From the NCBI RefSeq assembly GCF_001044255.1, contig NZ_JYNX01000058.1:24155-57201 (forward strand): a stretch of 33,047 bases of DNA, read 5' to 3'. Origin of the DNA: Mycolicibacterium chubuense (GTDB lineage Bacteria; Actinomycetota; Actinomycetes; Mycobacteriales; Mycobacteriaceae). The translations under genes and the position numbers were made by a program. Of the stretch, positions 15,845 through 24,056 are shown one piece after another. The notes below the pieces were generated by a model. That model saw nothing but the letters and a program-made list of their open reading frames with translations, ran no database searches and was not told the origin of the DNA. The first letter of the stretch is position 1. The number at the start of each line of letters is the position of its first letter.

Positions 15845-16822
15845 GTGGGCATCAGCCACCGTGCTCCTCACGTCCGCACGCCGCGTCGGTCGACGGTAGC
15901 CCTGGCGGCCGTGGCAACCCTGGCGTCGACGGGCTCGTTCTACGTGGGCGCTCGCAATCTGCTGACCGGGCAGGCCGATCAGGCCCGCCGCGTCATCCCG
16001 AAGTCCTGGGACATCCCGCCGCGCGCCGACGGCGTCTACACCGGTGACGACGGCCCTCCGCAGCGCTGGCACCGCGGGGTGCCGTTCGACCTGCACCTGA
16101 TGATCTTCGGCGACTCCACGGCCACCGGCTACGGCTGCGCCACCGCCGACGAGGTGCCCGGCGTGCTGCTGGCCCGGGGGCTGGCCGAGGAGTCCGGGAA
16201 AAGCATCCGGTTGAGCACGAAGGCCATCGTCGGCGCGACGTCCAAGGGCCTGTCCGGTCAGATCGACGCGATGTTCGTCGCCGGTCCCCCGCCGGACGCC
16301 GCGGTGATCATGATCGGCGCCAACGACATCACCGCCCCCAACGGCATCGGCCCGTCGGCCCGCCGGCTGGGCCGTGCCGTGCGGCGGCTGCGCGGCAGCG
16401 GCGCGGTCGTCGTCGTCGGCACCTGCCCGGACTTCGGGGTGATCAAGGCGATCCCGCAGCCGCTGCGCTGGGTGGCCCGCAGCCGCGGACTGCGGCTGGC
16501 GCGGGTGCAGGCGGGCGCCGTGCGCGCGGCGGGCGGAGTCCCGGTGCCGTTCTCCGATCTGCTCGCGCCGCACTTCCAGCAGGCGCCCGAGGAGATGTTC
16601 TCCTCCGACATGTTCCATCCGTCGGCGGCGGGTTACGCGCTGGCGGCCAAGCAGTTGCTGCCCGCGCTGCGCGAGGCCCTCGGCGAATCGGCCGCCGGTG
16701 ATCCGGCGCTGGAGTCGCGTTCGGCGGAGGGCGCGTCGCTGCTGTCGCGGGTCGCCAACCTCAGCCGGCTGTGGCGCCGCTCGACCGGGGTGCCCGCGCC
16801 GATCGTGGTGGCTGCGAGCTAG
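15845..16822 (+). CDS. SGNH/GDSL-family esterase (Rv1075c-like)
   Basis: This is a 325-residue protein with an N-terminal basic stretch and a hydrophobic segment (VALAAVATLASTGSFYVGA, residues about 18-36) that would act as a signal anchor. The GDSL blocks are LMIFGDSTATGYG (nucleophile Ser91), GATSKGL, IMIGANDIT, and SSDMFHPSAAGY with Asp255 and His258. These sit at a constant offset of 11 from the triad I recall for M. tuberculosis Rv1075c, a cell-wall-associated esterase. The C-terminal 50 residues are low-complexity. The GTG start has no ribosome site but has TAAACT ending six bases upstream, so the message is probably leaderless. fadA3 follows 39 bases later on the same strand. Confidence 0.9.
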   Translation: MGISHRAPHVRTPRRSTVALAAVATLASTGSFYVGARNLLTGQADQARRVIPKSWDIPPRADGVYTGDDGPPQRWHRGVPFDLHLMIFGDSTATGYGCATADEVPGVLLARGLAEESGKSIRLSTKAIVGATSKGLSGQIDAMFVAGPPPDAAVIMIGANDITAPNGIGPSARRLGRAVRRLRGSGAVVVVGTCPDFGVIKAIPQPLRWVARSRGLRLARVQAGAVRAAGGVPVPFSDLLAPHFQQAPEEMFSSDMFHPSAAGYALAAKQLLPALREALGESAAGDPALESRSAEGASLLSRVANLSRLWRRSTGVPAPIVVAAS

Positions 16823-16861
16823 GTTCACAGCAGAGAACTCGCTGTCTACCGAGGAGTCGTC

Positions 16862-18079
16862 ATGCCCGAAGCCGTCATCGTCGCCACCGCCCGCTCCCCG
16901 ATCGGCCGGGCCAACAAGGGATCGCTGGTGTCCATGCGGCCCGACGATCTGGCCGCCCAGATGGTCAAGGCCGTGCTGGACAAGGTGCCGGCCCTGGACC
17001 CGCGCGACATCGACGACCTGATCATGGGCTGTGGCCAGCCCGGCGGTGAGGCCGGCTTCAACATCGGACGCACGGTGGCGGTGCAGCTGGGCTACGACTT
17101 CCTGCCCGGCACGACGGTGAACCGGTACTGCTCGTCGTCGCTGCAGACCACGCGCATGGCGTTCCACGCGATCAAGGCCGGCGAGGGCGACGCGTTCATC
17201 TCCGCCGGCGTCGAGACCGTGTCACGTTTCCTCAAGGGCACCTCCGACGGGTGGCCGGATTCGAAGAACCCGATCTACGCCGACGCCATGGCCCGCACCG
17301 AGCAGGCCGCCGCCGGGGCCAGCGAGTGGCACGACCCGCGCGAGGACGGCAACCTGCCGGACGTCTACATCGCGATGGGCCAGACCGCCGAGAACGTCGC
17401 CGCCTTCACCGGCATCAGCCGGGAGGACCAGGACCACTGGGGCGTGCGGTCGCAGAACCGTGCCGAAGAGGCCATCAAGAGCGGCTTCTTCGAGCGTGAG
17501 ATCGTGCCGGTGACGCTGCCCGACGGCACCGTCGTCACCACCGATGACGGCCCGCGCGCCGGCACCACCTACGAGGCCGTCAGCCAGCTCAAGCCCGTGT
17601 TCCGACCCAACGGCACGATCACCGCGGGCAACGCGTGCCCGCTCAACGACGGCGCGGCCGCCGTGGTGATCATGAGCGACACGAAGGCCAAGGAGCTGGG
17701 GCTGACACCGCTGGCGCGCATCGTGTCAACCGGGGTGTCCGGGCTGTCCCCGGAGATCATGGGCCTGGGCCCGATCGAGGCGGTCAAAAAGGCGCTGGCC
17801 AACGCGAAGATGTCGATCGGCGACATCGACCTCTACGAGATCAACGAGGCGTTCGCGGTCCAGGTGCTCGGCTCGGCGCGGGAGCTCGGGATGGACCTCG
17901 AGAAGCTCAACGTCTCGGGTGGGGCGATCGCGCTGGGGCACCCGTTCGGGATGACGGGCGCCCGCATCACCGCCACGCTGCTGAACAACCTCGCCACGCA
18001 CGACAAGACGTTCGGCATCGAGACGATGTGCGTCGGCGGCGGCCAGGGCATGGCGATGGTCGTGGAGCGCCTCTCCTAG
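16862..18079 (+). CDS. fadA3: Acetyl-CoA acetyltransferase / thiolase FadA3
   Basis: This is a 405-residue thiolase, the same length as M. tuberculosis FadA3 (Rv1074c). It cleaves 3-ketoacyl-CoA to acetyl-CoA plus a shortened acyl-CoA, or runs in reverse. The nucleophile is Cys90 in VNRYCSSSLQTT; EINEAFAVQ, GHPFGMTGAR (His360) and CVGGGQGMA (Cys390) complete the active site. The ATG has a GAGGAG ribosome site eight bases upstream. It ends 10 bases before the palindrome at 18089. The nearby echA8, echA9 and GCDH-like genes suggest a beta-oxidation context, although the DUF559 and Bax-inhibitor genes on the opposite strand separate it from echA9. Confidence 0.95.
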   Translation: MPEAVIVATARSPIGRANKGSLVSMRPDDLAAQMVKAVLDKVPALDPRDIDDLIMGCGQPGGEAGFNIGRTVAVQLGYDFLPGTTVNRYCSSSLQTTRMAFHAIKAGEGDAFISAGVETVSRFLKGTSDGWPDSKNPIYADAMARTEQAAAGASEWHDPREDGNLPDVYIAMGQTAENVAAFTGISREDQDHWGVRSQNRAEEAIKSGFFEREIVPVTLPDGTVVTTDDGPRAGTTYEAVSQLKPVFRPNGTITAGNACPLNDGAAAVVIMSDTKAKELGLTPLARIVSTGVSGLSPEIMGLGPIEAVKKALANAKMSIGDIDLYEINEAFAVQVLGSARELGMDLEKLNVSGGAIALGHPFGMTGARITATLLNNLATHDKTFGIETMCVGGGQGMAMVVERLS

Positions 18080-18088
18080 CTTGTGCGG

Positions 18089-18144
18089 CGAGACTGCGGG
18101 GAGATCGCCAGATCACGAGATTCCACGATCTCCCCGCAGTCTCG
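18089..18144. repeat. Perfect palindrome at the 3' boundary of the DUF559 gene
   Basis: CGAGACTGCGGGGAGATCG (18089-18107) and CGATCTCCCCGCAGTCTCG (18126-18144) are perfect 19-base inverted repeats around an 18-base loop. It starts 10 bases after the fadA3 stop. The right arm and part of the loop are the last codons and stop (18113) of the DUF559 gene. A closely related palindrome lies at 19021-19076 on the other side of that gene. It could terminate fadA3 transcription, but no U-tract follows, so a boundary repeat is the better description. Confidence 0.75.
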
Positions 18145-18982
18145 ATGCCCAGGCGCGCTCGATTCGCGCCCGGATGTCGGACTGTCGGTCCGCTTTGAGG
18201 ACGCGGATGACGAGCCACCCGAGGTCTCGGAGATCCTCGGAACGGCGGATGTCTCTGGCGTACTGCGCGTCGTCGGTGCGGTGATGTTCGCCGTCGTACT
18301 CGACGGCGATCATGACGCCCGGCCACCCCATGTCGAGGTAGTACCGCCGTCGGCCGTCGAGGCTGACGACGGGGATCTGCGTGTGAGGTCTCGGGTGGCC
18401 CGCACGGATGATCAGCAGGCGCAGCCATGTCTCCTTCGGCGACGCCGCACCCGCGTCGTAGAGGTCCAGAACCGTCCCGAGTTGCCTCAATCCACGAGCG
18501 CCGCGGTGCCGCCGAGCGCAGGCCATGACGTCGTCGGCACGGAGTCCCGTGGCATTGCCCAGGGCGTCGAGTCGCGCGACCGCGTCGTCGAGACGGCCCC
18601 GCCGAGCGAGGTCATATGCGGTCCGGGCAACGGTGGTCAGCCGTAGGCCGTGAAGGCTCGTGTACTCGTCTGGTCGCAGGCGGACGTCGGAGGTGATCAG
18701 GCCGGGCGGCCGACGCGCGTTCGACCAGACGAGCTCGATAGGGAGCGCGGGATCGACCCATCGCGCGCCGTGAAGGGCCGACGCGGTCAGTCCTGCGATG
18801 ATGCCTTCGCGATGGGACCAGAGCCACGCCGCCTTGGCGCGGTGCTCGAGAGTCAGCGATACCTCAGCCGGTGCGTATACATCCGGGTAGACCGCCTGAT
18901 AGGACGAGCGCAATTCGTGCTTCCTGACGAGACCTTGTGCGATCGCTTCACTGCCGACGAAGGGCCAACTGCGGGGTGTCAC
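18113..18982 (-). CDS. DUF559 (Vsr-like PD-(D/E)XK) domain protein with AbiEi-antitoxin-like N-terminus
   Basis: The 289-residue protein opens with VTPRSWPFVGSEAIAQGLVRKHELRSSYQAV, resembling the winged-helix N-terminus of AbiEi-type antitoxins. The middle has LTLEHRAKAAWLWS and LHGLRLTTVARTAYDLARRG. The C-terminal DUF559 nuclease-like core is LDMGWPGVMIAVEYDGEHHR (Asp217, Glu228, Asp230, His233) followed by LRDLGWLVIRVL. The D-x(10)-E-x-D spacing is that of Vsr-related endonuclease folds, so a DNA-cleaving role is plausible but untested. I chose the GTG at 18982 because the conserved start follows directly; the Met at 19126 would run through the upstream palindrome. The last codons lie inside the palindrome at 18089-18144. 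It occupies the slot of M. tuberculosis Rv1073, orthology unverified. Confidence 0.82.
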   Translation of the reverse strand: MTPRSWPFVGSEAIAQGLVRKHELRSSYQAVYPDVYAPAEVSLTLEHRAKAAWLWSHREGIIAGLTASALHGARWVDPALPIELVWSNARRPPGLITSDVRLRPDEYTSLHGLRLTTVARTAYDLARRGRLDDAVARLDALGNATGLRADDVMACARRHRGARGLRQLGTVLDLYDAGAASPKETWLRLLIIRAGHPRPHTQIPVVSLDGRRRYYLDMGWPGVMIAVEYDGEHHRTDDAQYARDIRRSEDLRDLGWLVIRVLKADRQSDIRARIERAWASRLRGDRGIS

Positions 18983-19020
18983 GCTGCCAACGTCGCACGC
19001 CTGAACGCCGGGGCCGTCGC

Positions 19021-19076
19021 CCAGACTGCGGGCAGATCGCAATCTGGGGATGAATCGCGATCTGTGAGCAGTCTGG
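19021..19076. repeat. Imperfect palindrome at the 5' boundary of the DUF559 gene
   Basis: CCAGACTGCGGGCAGATCGC (19021-19040) and GCGATCTGTGAGCAGTCTGG (19057-19076) are complementary at 17 of 20 positions around a 16-base loop. The arms share AGACTGCGGG-x-AGATCG with the palindrome at 18089-18144, and both elements are 56 bases long. It lies 38 bases upstream of the DUF559 start codon, so the two palindromes bracket the gene. Confidence 0.7.
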
Positions 19077-19093
19077 ACGCACACCAGCGCATG

Positions 19094-19124
19094 AAAAAGG
19101 GGCGCCCACCGCAGTGAGCGCCCC
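19094..19124 (-). terminator. Intrinsic terminator of the Bax-inhibitor-1 family gene
   Basis: On the minus strand GGGGCGC (19124-19118) pairs with GCGCCCC (19105-19099) and is followed directly by TTTTT (19098-19094). It begins 15 bases after the stop codon of the gene at 19140-19994. A stem of seven G-C pairs with a U-tract makes this a convincing rho-independent terminator, uncommon in mycobacteria. Confidence 0.75.
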
Positions 19125-19139
19125 AATTTCGAGCCGAGA

Positions 19140-19994
19140 CTAGTCGCTGTTGAAGTAGCTCAGCAGGCGCAGGATCTCGATGTAGAGCCAGACCAGGGTC
19201 ACGGTCAGGCCGAGCGCGATGCCCCAGGCCGCCTTCTCCGGCGCGCCGGCGCGGATCATCTGGTCCGCGGCATCGAAATCGAGCAGGAACGAGAACGCCG
19301 CGATGCCGATGCACACCAGCGAGAAGATGATCGCGATCGGGCCGCCGCTGCGCAGGCCGAGGCCGTCGCCGCCGCCGACGCCGAACAGCGCGAGCACGAG
19401 ATTGCCGAGCATCAGCACCAGAACGCCGATCATGGCCGCAACCATGAACCGGGTGAACTTCGGCGTGACGCGGATAGCGCCGGTCTTGTAGACGACGAGC
19501 ATGCCCGCGAACACGCCGATGGTGCCGAGCACCGCCTGGCTGATCAGCGCACCCGCGCTGATCCCCGACACCATCAGGTTCGCGACGACGAAGGAGAACG
19601 CGCCGAGGAACAGGCCCTCGAGCGCGGCGTAGGTCAGGACGACACCCGGGTTGTCCTGCTTACGGCCGAACGTCGCGATCAGAACGACCGCGAGGCCGCC
19701 GAAGGCGCCCACCAACGTGAAGGGCATCGCCAGCGCCACGTTCTGGGCGACCAGGAAGTAGGAGACGACGGCGACCGCGGACAGCACGGCCAACGTGATG
19801 CCGGTCTTCGTGACGACGTCATCGATCGTCAGCGGGCGCGAGACGCCGCGCTGCTGCTGATCGGGGTAGGCAGTGTAGGGATCGGCGTGTACCGCTTGCG
19901 CACCGTAGCCGGCGGCTCCGGTACCGAATTGCGCGTATCCGCCCTGCTGCCCCTTGGGCAGCGTGCGAAATACCGGGTTGCTGCTCTCGCGCAC
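19140..19994 (-). CDS. Bax inhibitor-1 / YccA family membrane protein
   Basis: The 284-residue protein has a hydrophilic N-terminus of about 80 residues (VRESSNPVFRTLPKGQQGGYAQFGTG, matching my memory of M. tuberculosis Rv1072) followed by seven membrane helices. Family features include the FAALEGLFLGAFS-like segment (YAALEGLFLGAFSFVVANL), the GVFAGMLVVYKTGAIRVTPKFTRFM stretch and the C-terminal SFLLDFDAADQMIRAGAPEKAAWGIALGLTVTLVWLYIEILRLL. Relatives such as BsYetJ act as pH-sensitive calcium leak channels. I chose the GTG at 19994 because it has AGGAAAGGAA upstream and matches the conserved start; a Met at 20039 is less likely. It is monocistronic and divergent from echA9. Confidence 0.9.
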   Translation of the reverse strand: MRESSNPVFRTLPKGQQGGYAQFGTGAAGYGAQAVHADPYTAYPDQQQRGVSRPLTIDDVVTKTGITLAVLSAVAVVSYFLVAQNVALAMPFTLVGAFGGLAVVLIATFGRKQDNPGVVLTYAALEGLFLGAFSFVVANLMVSGISAGALISQAVLGTIGVFAGMLVVYKTGAIRVTPKFTRFMVAAMIGVLVLMLGNLVLALFGVGGGDGLGLRSGGPIAIIFSLVCIGIAAFSFLLDFDAADQMIRAGAPEKAAWGIALGLTVTLVWLYIEILRLLSYFNSD

Positions 19995-20144
19995 CGTCGG
20001 TTCCTTTCCTGATGTCGTGTGTCGGCCTGTGCCGAACACTGGTTGAACGATCGGCGGGCCGGGACGGTTCCCGGTTCCGCAGAACAGTTCCCAGGCTCTT
20101 CACAGGAAACCTTACCCGGGCCCGCGCAATCCGGGGTGACGATC

Positions 20145-20150
20145 TAGATT
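20145..20150 (+). promoter_or_regulatory. -10 box of a probable leaderless echA9 transcript
   Basis: TAGATT fits the mycobacterial TANNNT consensus and ends exactly six bases before the GTG at 20157. This is the spacing expected when transcription starts at the first base of the start codon. No ribosome site is present. Confidence 0.6.
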
Positions 20151-20156
20151 GCTCCC

Positions 20157-21206
20157 GTGGAGGAAAACGAGGATGTCCTAGTAAGTGTGAGCAACGGCGT
20201 CGGCCACCTCACCCTCAACCGGCCCAAGGCCATCAACTCGCTGACCCACCTGATGGTCACCGCGATCTCGGCGGCGCTCAACGCGTGGCAGGACGACGAC
20301 GACATCCGTGCCGTCGTCGTGACCGGGGCGGGTGACCGGGGCCTGTGCGCCGGCGGCGACGTCGTCGCGATCTACCACTCGGCCAGGGCCGACGGCGCCG
20401 AGGCTCGCAGCTTCTGGCATGACGAATACCTGCTGAACTCCTTCATCGGCCGCTACCCGAAGCCGTACGTCGCGGTCATGAACGGCATCACGATGGGCGG
20501 CGGCGTCGGGATCAGTGCCCACGGCAGCGTCCGCGTGGTCACCGAGACCACCAAGATGGCGATGCCCGAAGTCGGCATCGGGTTCATCCCCGACGTCGGC
20601 GGCAACTTCATCCTGTCGCGGGCGCCCGGCCTGCTCGGCGTGCATGCGGCGCTGACGGGCGCCCCGTTCAGCGGCGCGGACGCCATCGCGATGGGCTTCG
20701 CCGATCACTTCGTCCCCCACGACGACCTGGAGGCGTTCCTCGGTGCCGTGGAGGCCGACGGGGTCGACCACGCGGTCGCCGCGTTCGCGCAGCAGCCGCC
20801 GCCGAGCACGCTGCTCGCCCAGCGCGACTGGATCGACGAGTGCTACTCCGGTGCGACCGTTGCCGACATCGTCGACGCACTACGCCGACGCGGGGAGGGA
20901 CCGGCCGACGAGGCCGCCGACCTCATCGCGTCCCGCTCTCCGCTGGCCCTGTCGGTCGCACTGGAGGCCGTGCGCCGGGCCGCGTCGCTGACCACACTGG
21001 AAGACGTGCTGCGCCAGGAGTTCCGAACCTCCTGCGCGGCGTTGCGTTCCCATGATCTGGTGGAGGGCATCCGGGCGCAGCTCATCGACAAGGACCGCAA
21101 CCCGCAATGGTCGCCGGCGTCTTTCGACGCCGTGACCGCCGCGGACGTCGACGCGTACTTCGCCTCCGCCGACCCCGATCTGACCTTCGACCAGGAGCAG
21201 CCATGA
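20157..21206 (+). CDS. echA9: Enoyl-CoA hydratase / 3-hydroxyisobutyryl-CoA hydrolase-like protein (EchA9)
   Basis: The 349-residue crotonase-fold protein resembles 3-hydroxyisobutyryl-CoA hydrolases more than true hydratases. It has the longer length, [20 protein letters not shown] in the oxyanion region, and [27 protein letters not shown]. Further matches are [25 protein letters not shown] and a C-terminal [33 protein letters not shown] block typical of HIBCH enzymes in valine breakdown. It corresponds to M. tuberculosis EchA9 (Rv1071c). The GTG start at 20157 appears leaderless. The stop codon overlaps the echA8 start (ATGA), so the two are translationally coupled. Confidence 0.92.
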   Translation: MEENEDVLVSVSNGVGHLTLNRPKAINSLTHLMVTAISAALNAWQDDDDIRAVVVTGAGDRGLCAGGDVVAIYHSARADGAEARSFWHDEYLLNSFIGRYPKPYVAVMNGITMGGGVGISAHGSVRVVTETTKMAMPEVGIGFIPDVGGNFILSRAPGLLGVHAALTGAPFSGADAIAMGFADHFVPHDDLEAFLGAVEADGVDHAVAAFAQQPPPSTLLAQRDWIDECYSGATVADIVDALRRRGEGPADEAADLIASRSPLALSVALEAVRRAASLTTLEDVLRQEFRTSCAALRSHDLVEGIRAQLIDKDRNPQWSPASFDAVTAADVDAYFASADPDLTFDQEQP

Positions 21207-21985
21207 CCGCAGAGAACTACGAGACCATCCTCGTCGCCCGCGACGGCCGGGTTGCCACGATCACGTTGAACCGGCCCAAGGCGCTCAACGCGCTCAACAG
21301 CCAGGTGATGACCGAAGTGACCACAGCCGCAGCCGAACTCGACGCCGACCCGGGCGTCGGCGCGATCATCGTCACCGGCAACGAGAAGGCGTTCGCGGCC
21401 GGGGCGGACATCAAGGAGATGGCGAACCTGTCGTTCGCCGACGTCTTCTCCTCCGACTTCTTCGCCGCCTGGGGCAGATTCGCGGCCACCCGCACCCCGA
21501 CCATCGCGGCGGTGGCCGGGTACGCGCTGGGCGGCGGCTGCGAGCTGGCGATGATGTGCGACATCCTGATCGCCGCCGACAGCGCCAAATTCGGCCAGCC
21601 CGAGATCAAGCTCGGTGTGCTGCCGGGGATGGGCGGCTCCCAGCGGTTGACGCGCGCGATCGGCAAGGCCAAGGCGATGGACCTGATCCTGACCGGCCGC
21701 AACATGGGTGCCGAGGAGGCCGAGCGCGCCGGGCTGGTGTCCCGCGTCGTCCCGGCCGACACCCTGCTCGAGGAGGCCCGTTCGGTCGCGCAGACGATCG
21801 CCGGCATGTCGCTGTCCGCGTCGCGGATGGCCAAGGAGGCGGTCAACCGCGCCTTCGAATCCACCCTTGCGGAGGGCCTGCTTTACGAGCGCCGGCTGTT
21901 CCACTCGGCGTTCGCCACCGACGACCAGACCGAGGGCATGGCCGCCTTCACCGAGAAGCGTTCGCCGAACTTCACGCACCGCTAA
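21203..21985 (+). CDS. echA8: Enoyl-CoA hydratase EchA8
   Basis: EchA8 hydrates 2-enoyl-CoA to 3-hydroxyacyl-CoA in beta-oxidation. The 260-residue product has the crotonase signatures [15 protein letters not shown] (oxyanion hole), [24 protein letters not shown] and [25 protein letters not shown]. These carry the two catalytic Glu residues of active hydratases (in GGGCELAM and GQPEIKLG). The C-terminal [18 protein letters not shown] is typical. The ATG at 21203 overlaps the echA9 stop by four bases and has CAGGAG upstream. Its TAA stop codon is part of the -10 hexamer of the next gene. Confidence 0.96.
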   Translation: MTAENYETILVARDGRVATITLNRPKALNALNSQVMTEVTTAAAELDADPGVGAIIVTGNEKAFAAGADIKEMANLSFADVFSSDFFAAWGRFAATRTPTIAAVAGYALGGGCELAMMCDILIAADSAKFGQPEIKLGVLPGMGGSQRLTRAIGKAKAMDLILTGRNMGAEEAERAGLVSRVVPADTLLEEARSVAQTIAGMSLSASRMAKEAVNRAFESTLAEGLLYERRLFHSAFATDDQTEGMAAFTEKRSPNFTHR

Positions 21986-21988
21986 AGT
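21983..21988 (+). promoter_or_regulatory. -10 box overlapping the echA8 stop codon
   Basis: TAAAGT begins with the echA8 stop codon TAA and ends six bases before the GTG start at 21995. It fits TANNNT and the leaderless spacing seen for echA9, lpqV and the GDSL esterase. The downstream gene could therefore be transcribed independently as a leaderless message. Confidence 0.5.
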
Positions 21989-21994
21989 GCCCTG

Positions 21995-23686
21995 GTGACC
22001 GATACCGTTCCCGCGACCGAGGTGGAGGCGCCGGCGCCGGCGCCCCGCAAACCGTGGTGGGTCCGGCGCTACACGTTCACCGGCACCGCCGTGGGTCTGG
22101 TCCTGCTGTGGCTGTCGATGACGCCGTCGCTGCTGCCCCGCGGTCCGCTGTTCCAGGGCCTCGTCAGCGGCGGCGCGGGCGCGATCGGGTACGGCATCGG
22201 TGTGTTCGCGGTGTGGCTGGGGCGCTACATGGCGTCGAAGGACTCCAGCCCCCCGGCGCCGCGCTGGGCCTGGTTGGTGCTGCTGGTCGTCGGCGTCATC
22301 GGGCTGGTGCTGGCGATCATCTGGTTCCACGAGTGGCAGGACGACGTTCGCGATCTGATGGGCGTCCCGCGGCTGACGCTGGGCGATTACCCGCTGGCCG
22401 CGGCCATCTCGGTCGTCACGCTGTTCGTGTTCGTCGAAATCGGGCAGTTGATCGGCAGACTGGTGCGCTACCTCGTCCGTCAGCTCAATCGTGTTGCCCC
22501 GCCTCGGGTTTCGGCGGTCATCGTGGTGACGTTGTTGCTGGCGTTGACGATCGCGCTGCTCAACGGCGTGGTGGTGCGGTTCGCGATGAGCACCATCAAC
22601 AAGACGTTCGCGGCGGTCAACGACGAGACCGACCCCGACAACGCGCCGCCGGACACCGCGCTGCGCTCGGGTGGTCCCGAATCGCTGGTGAGTTGGGAGT
22701 CGCTGGGCCATCAGGGCCGCATCTTCATCTCCGGCGGCCCGTCGACCGACGAGCTCAGCGCGTTCAACGGCCGCCCGGCCACCGAGCCGATCCGCGCCTA
22801 CGCCGGCCTGAATTCCGCGGACGGCATCAAGGCCACCGCACAGTTGGCGGCGTTGGAGCTGCAGCGCACCGGCGGACTCGACCGGGCCGTGGTCGCGGTC
22901 GCGACGACCACCGGGACGGGGTGGATCAACGAGGCGGAGGCCTCGGCGCTGGAGTACATGTACAACGGCAACACCGCGATCGTGTCGATGCAGTACTCGT
23001 TCCTGCCCAGCTGGCTGTCCTTCCTCGTCGACAAGGAGAACGCCCGGCAGGCGGGGCAGGCCCTGTTCGAGGCGGTCGACGAGCTGATCCGGGAGATGCC
23101 TGAAGCCCGGCGACCCAAGCTGGTGGTGTTCGGGGAGAGCCTCGGCTCTTTCGGCGGTGAGGCGCCGTTCCTGGCGTTGAACAATCTGATCGCCCGCACC
23201 GACGGTGCGCTGTTCAGTGGGCCCACGTTCAACAACACGATCTGGACCGACCTGACGCACAACCGCGACCCCGGGTCTCCGGAATGGCTCCCTATCTACG
23301 ACAAGGGCGCCAACGTCCGCTTCGTGGCCGAGCCGAAGGACCTGCAGCGTCCGCACGATCCGTGGGAGCAGCCGCGTGCGGTGTACCTGCAGCACGCCTC
23401 GGATCCGATCGCGTGGTGGAACCCGGATCTGCTGTTCGCTCAACCGGATTGGCTTCGGGAACCGCGTGGTTACGACGTCTCCCCCGACATGGAGTGGATA
23501 CCGGTGGTGACGTTCCTGCAGGTGTCGGCCGACATGGCCGTCGCGGTCAACGTGCCCGACGGGCACGGCCACGTGTACGTGCGCAACGTGGCCGACGCCT
23601 GGGCGTCGATCCTGTTGCCGCCGGGGTGGTCTCAGGAGAAGACGGAGCGGTTGCGGCCGCTGCTGCGGTCCGACGAGAACAGCTAG
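21995..23686 (+). CDS. Membrane alpha/beta-hydrolase protein, DUF2319 type (Rv1069c-like)
   Basis: The 563-residue protein has four to five membrane helices in the first 180 residues (about 25-45, 60-80, 90-112, 125-150, 170-195). A large extracytoplasmic or cytoplasmic alpha/beta-hydrolase domain follows. The nucleophile elbow is FGESLGSFGGE (Ser near residue 384), preceded by MPEARRPKLVV. Other family blocks are VAVATTTGTGWINEAEASALEYMYNGNTAIVSMQYSF, GALFSGPTFNN, and YLQHASDPIAWW with a likely Asp. The GTG start is supported by the TAAAGT -10 element six bases upstream. Its stop codon overlaps that of the convergent rhodanese gene. The substrate is unknown; lipid esters are a reasonable guess. 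Confidence 0.88.
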   Translation: MTDTVPATEVEAPAPAPRKPWWVRRYTFTGTAVGLVLLWLSMTPSLLPRGPLFQGLVSGGAGAIGYGIGVFAVWLGRYMASKDSSPPAPRWAWLVLLVVGVIGLVLAIIWFHEWQDDVRDLMGVPRLTLGDYPLAAAISVVTLFVFVEIGQLIGRLVRYLVRQLNRVAPPRVSAVIVVTLLLALTIALLNGVVVRFAMSTINKTFAAVNDETDPDNAPPDTALRSGGPESLVSWESLGHQGRIFISGGPSTDELSAFNGRPATEPIRAYAGLNSADGIKATAQLAALELQRTGGLDRAVVAVATTTGTGWINEAEASALEYMYNGNTAIVSMQYSFLPSWLSFLVDKENARQAGQALFEAVDELIREMPEARRPKLVVFGESLGSFGGEAPFLALNNLIARTDGALFSGPTFNNTIWTDLTHNRDPGSPEWLPIYDKGANVRFVAEPKDLQRPHDPWEQPRAVYLQHASDPIAWWNPDLLFAQPDWLREPRGYDVSPDMEWIPVVTFLQVSADMAVAVNVPDGHGHVYVRNVADAWASILLPPGWSQEKTERLRPLLRSDENS

Positions 23687-24054
23687 TAGACCAGCACGCC
23701 TTTGAGTGCGTGGTAGCCGCCGATGACGTCGGTGGCGCGGTGCAGCCCGATCTCCTGCAGAGCCGCGGCCGCGAGGCTGGAGGTGTAGCCCTCCGAGCAG
23801 AGCACCACCCACTCGACGTCGTCGTCGACGGCCTCCGGCAGTCGGGCGTCGCTGGTGGGGTCGAGGCGCCACTCGAGCACGTTGCGCTCGACGATCAGCG
23901 CGGTGGGCACCTCCCCCTCGATCGCGCGCTGCGCGGCGGGACGGATGTCGACGAGGATCGCGCCGCGGCGCAGCGCGGCCGGGAGCTCGTCGGCGGACAA
24001 CCGGTTGATCTTCGTGCGTGCGTTCTCCAGAACCACGTCGATGCGGCTGCCCAT
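23683..24054 (-). CDS. Rhodanese-like domain protein (Rv1066-like)
   Basis: This 123-residue single-domain rhodanese transfers sulfane sulfur through a persulfide on its active Cys. Visible features are LSADELPAALRRGAILVDIRPAAQRAIEGEVPTAL (the substrate-loop region), RNVLEWRLDP, and the active-site loop VVLCSEGYTSSLAAAALQEIG with Cys86, so it should be active. The start ATG at 24054 is two bases after the cysteine dioxygenase stop codon, making a two-gene operon. Together they suggest oxidation of cysteine and handling of the sulfite or sulfane products. Its stop codon overlaps the convergent membrane hydrolase by four bases. Confidence 0.93.
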   Translation of the reverse strand: MGSRIDVVLENARTKINRLSADELPAALRRGAILVDIRPAAQRAIEGEVPTALIVERNVLEWRLDPTSDARLPEAVDDDVEWVVLCSEGYTSSLAAAALQEIGLHRATDVIGGYHALKGVLVY

Positions 24055-24056
24055 CT

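Noticed and set aside
18983-19126. N-terminal extension of the DUF559 protein from a Met at 19126
   Set aside because: The extension would be encoded across the 5' palindrome and the terminator of the neighbouring gene and has no similarity to the conserved N-terminus; the GTG at 18982 is preferred.
20843-23872. Open frame of over 1000 codons on the minus strand
   Set aside because: It is antisense to echA9, echA8 and the membrane hydrolase; the product is an Arg/His/Gln-rich low-complexity sequence with no family motif, a normal by-product of high-GC codon usage.
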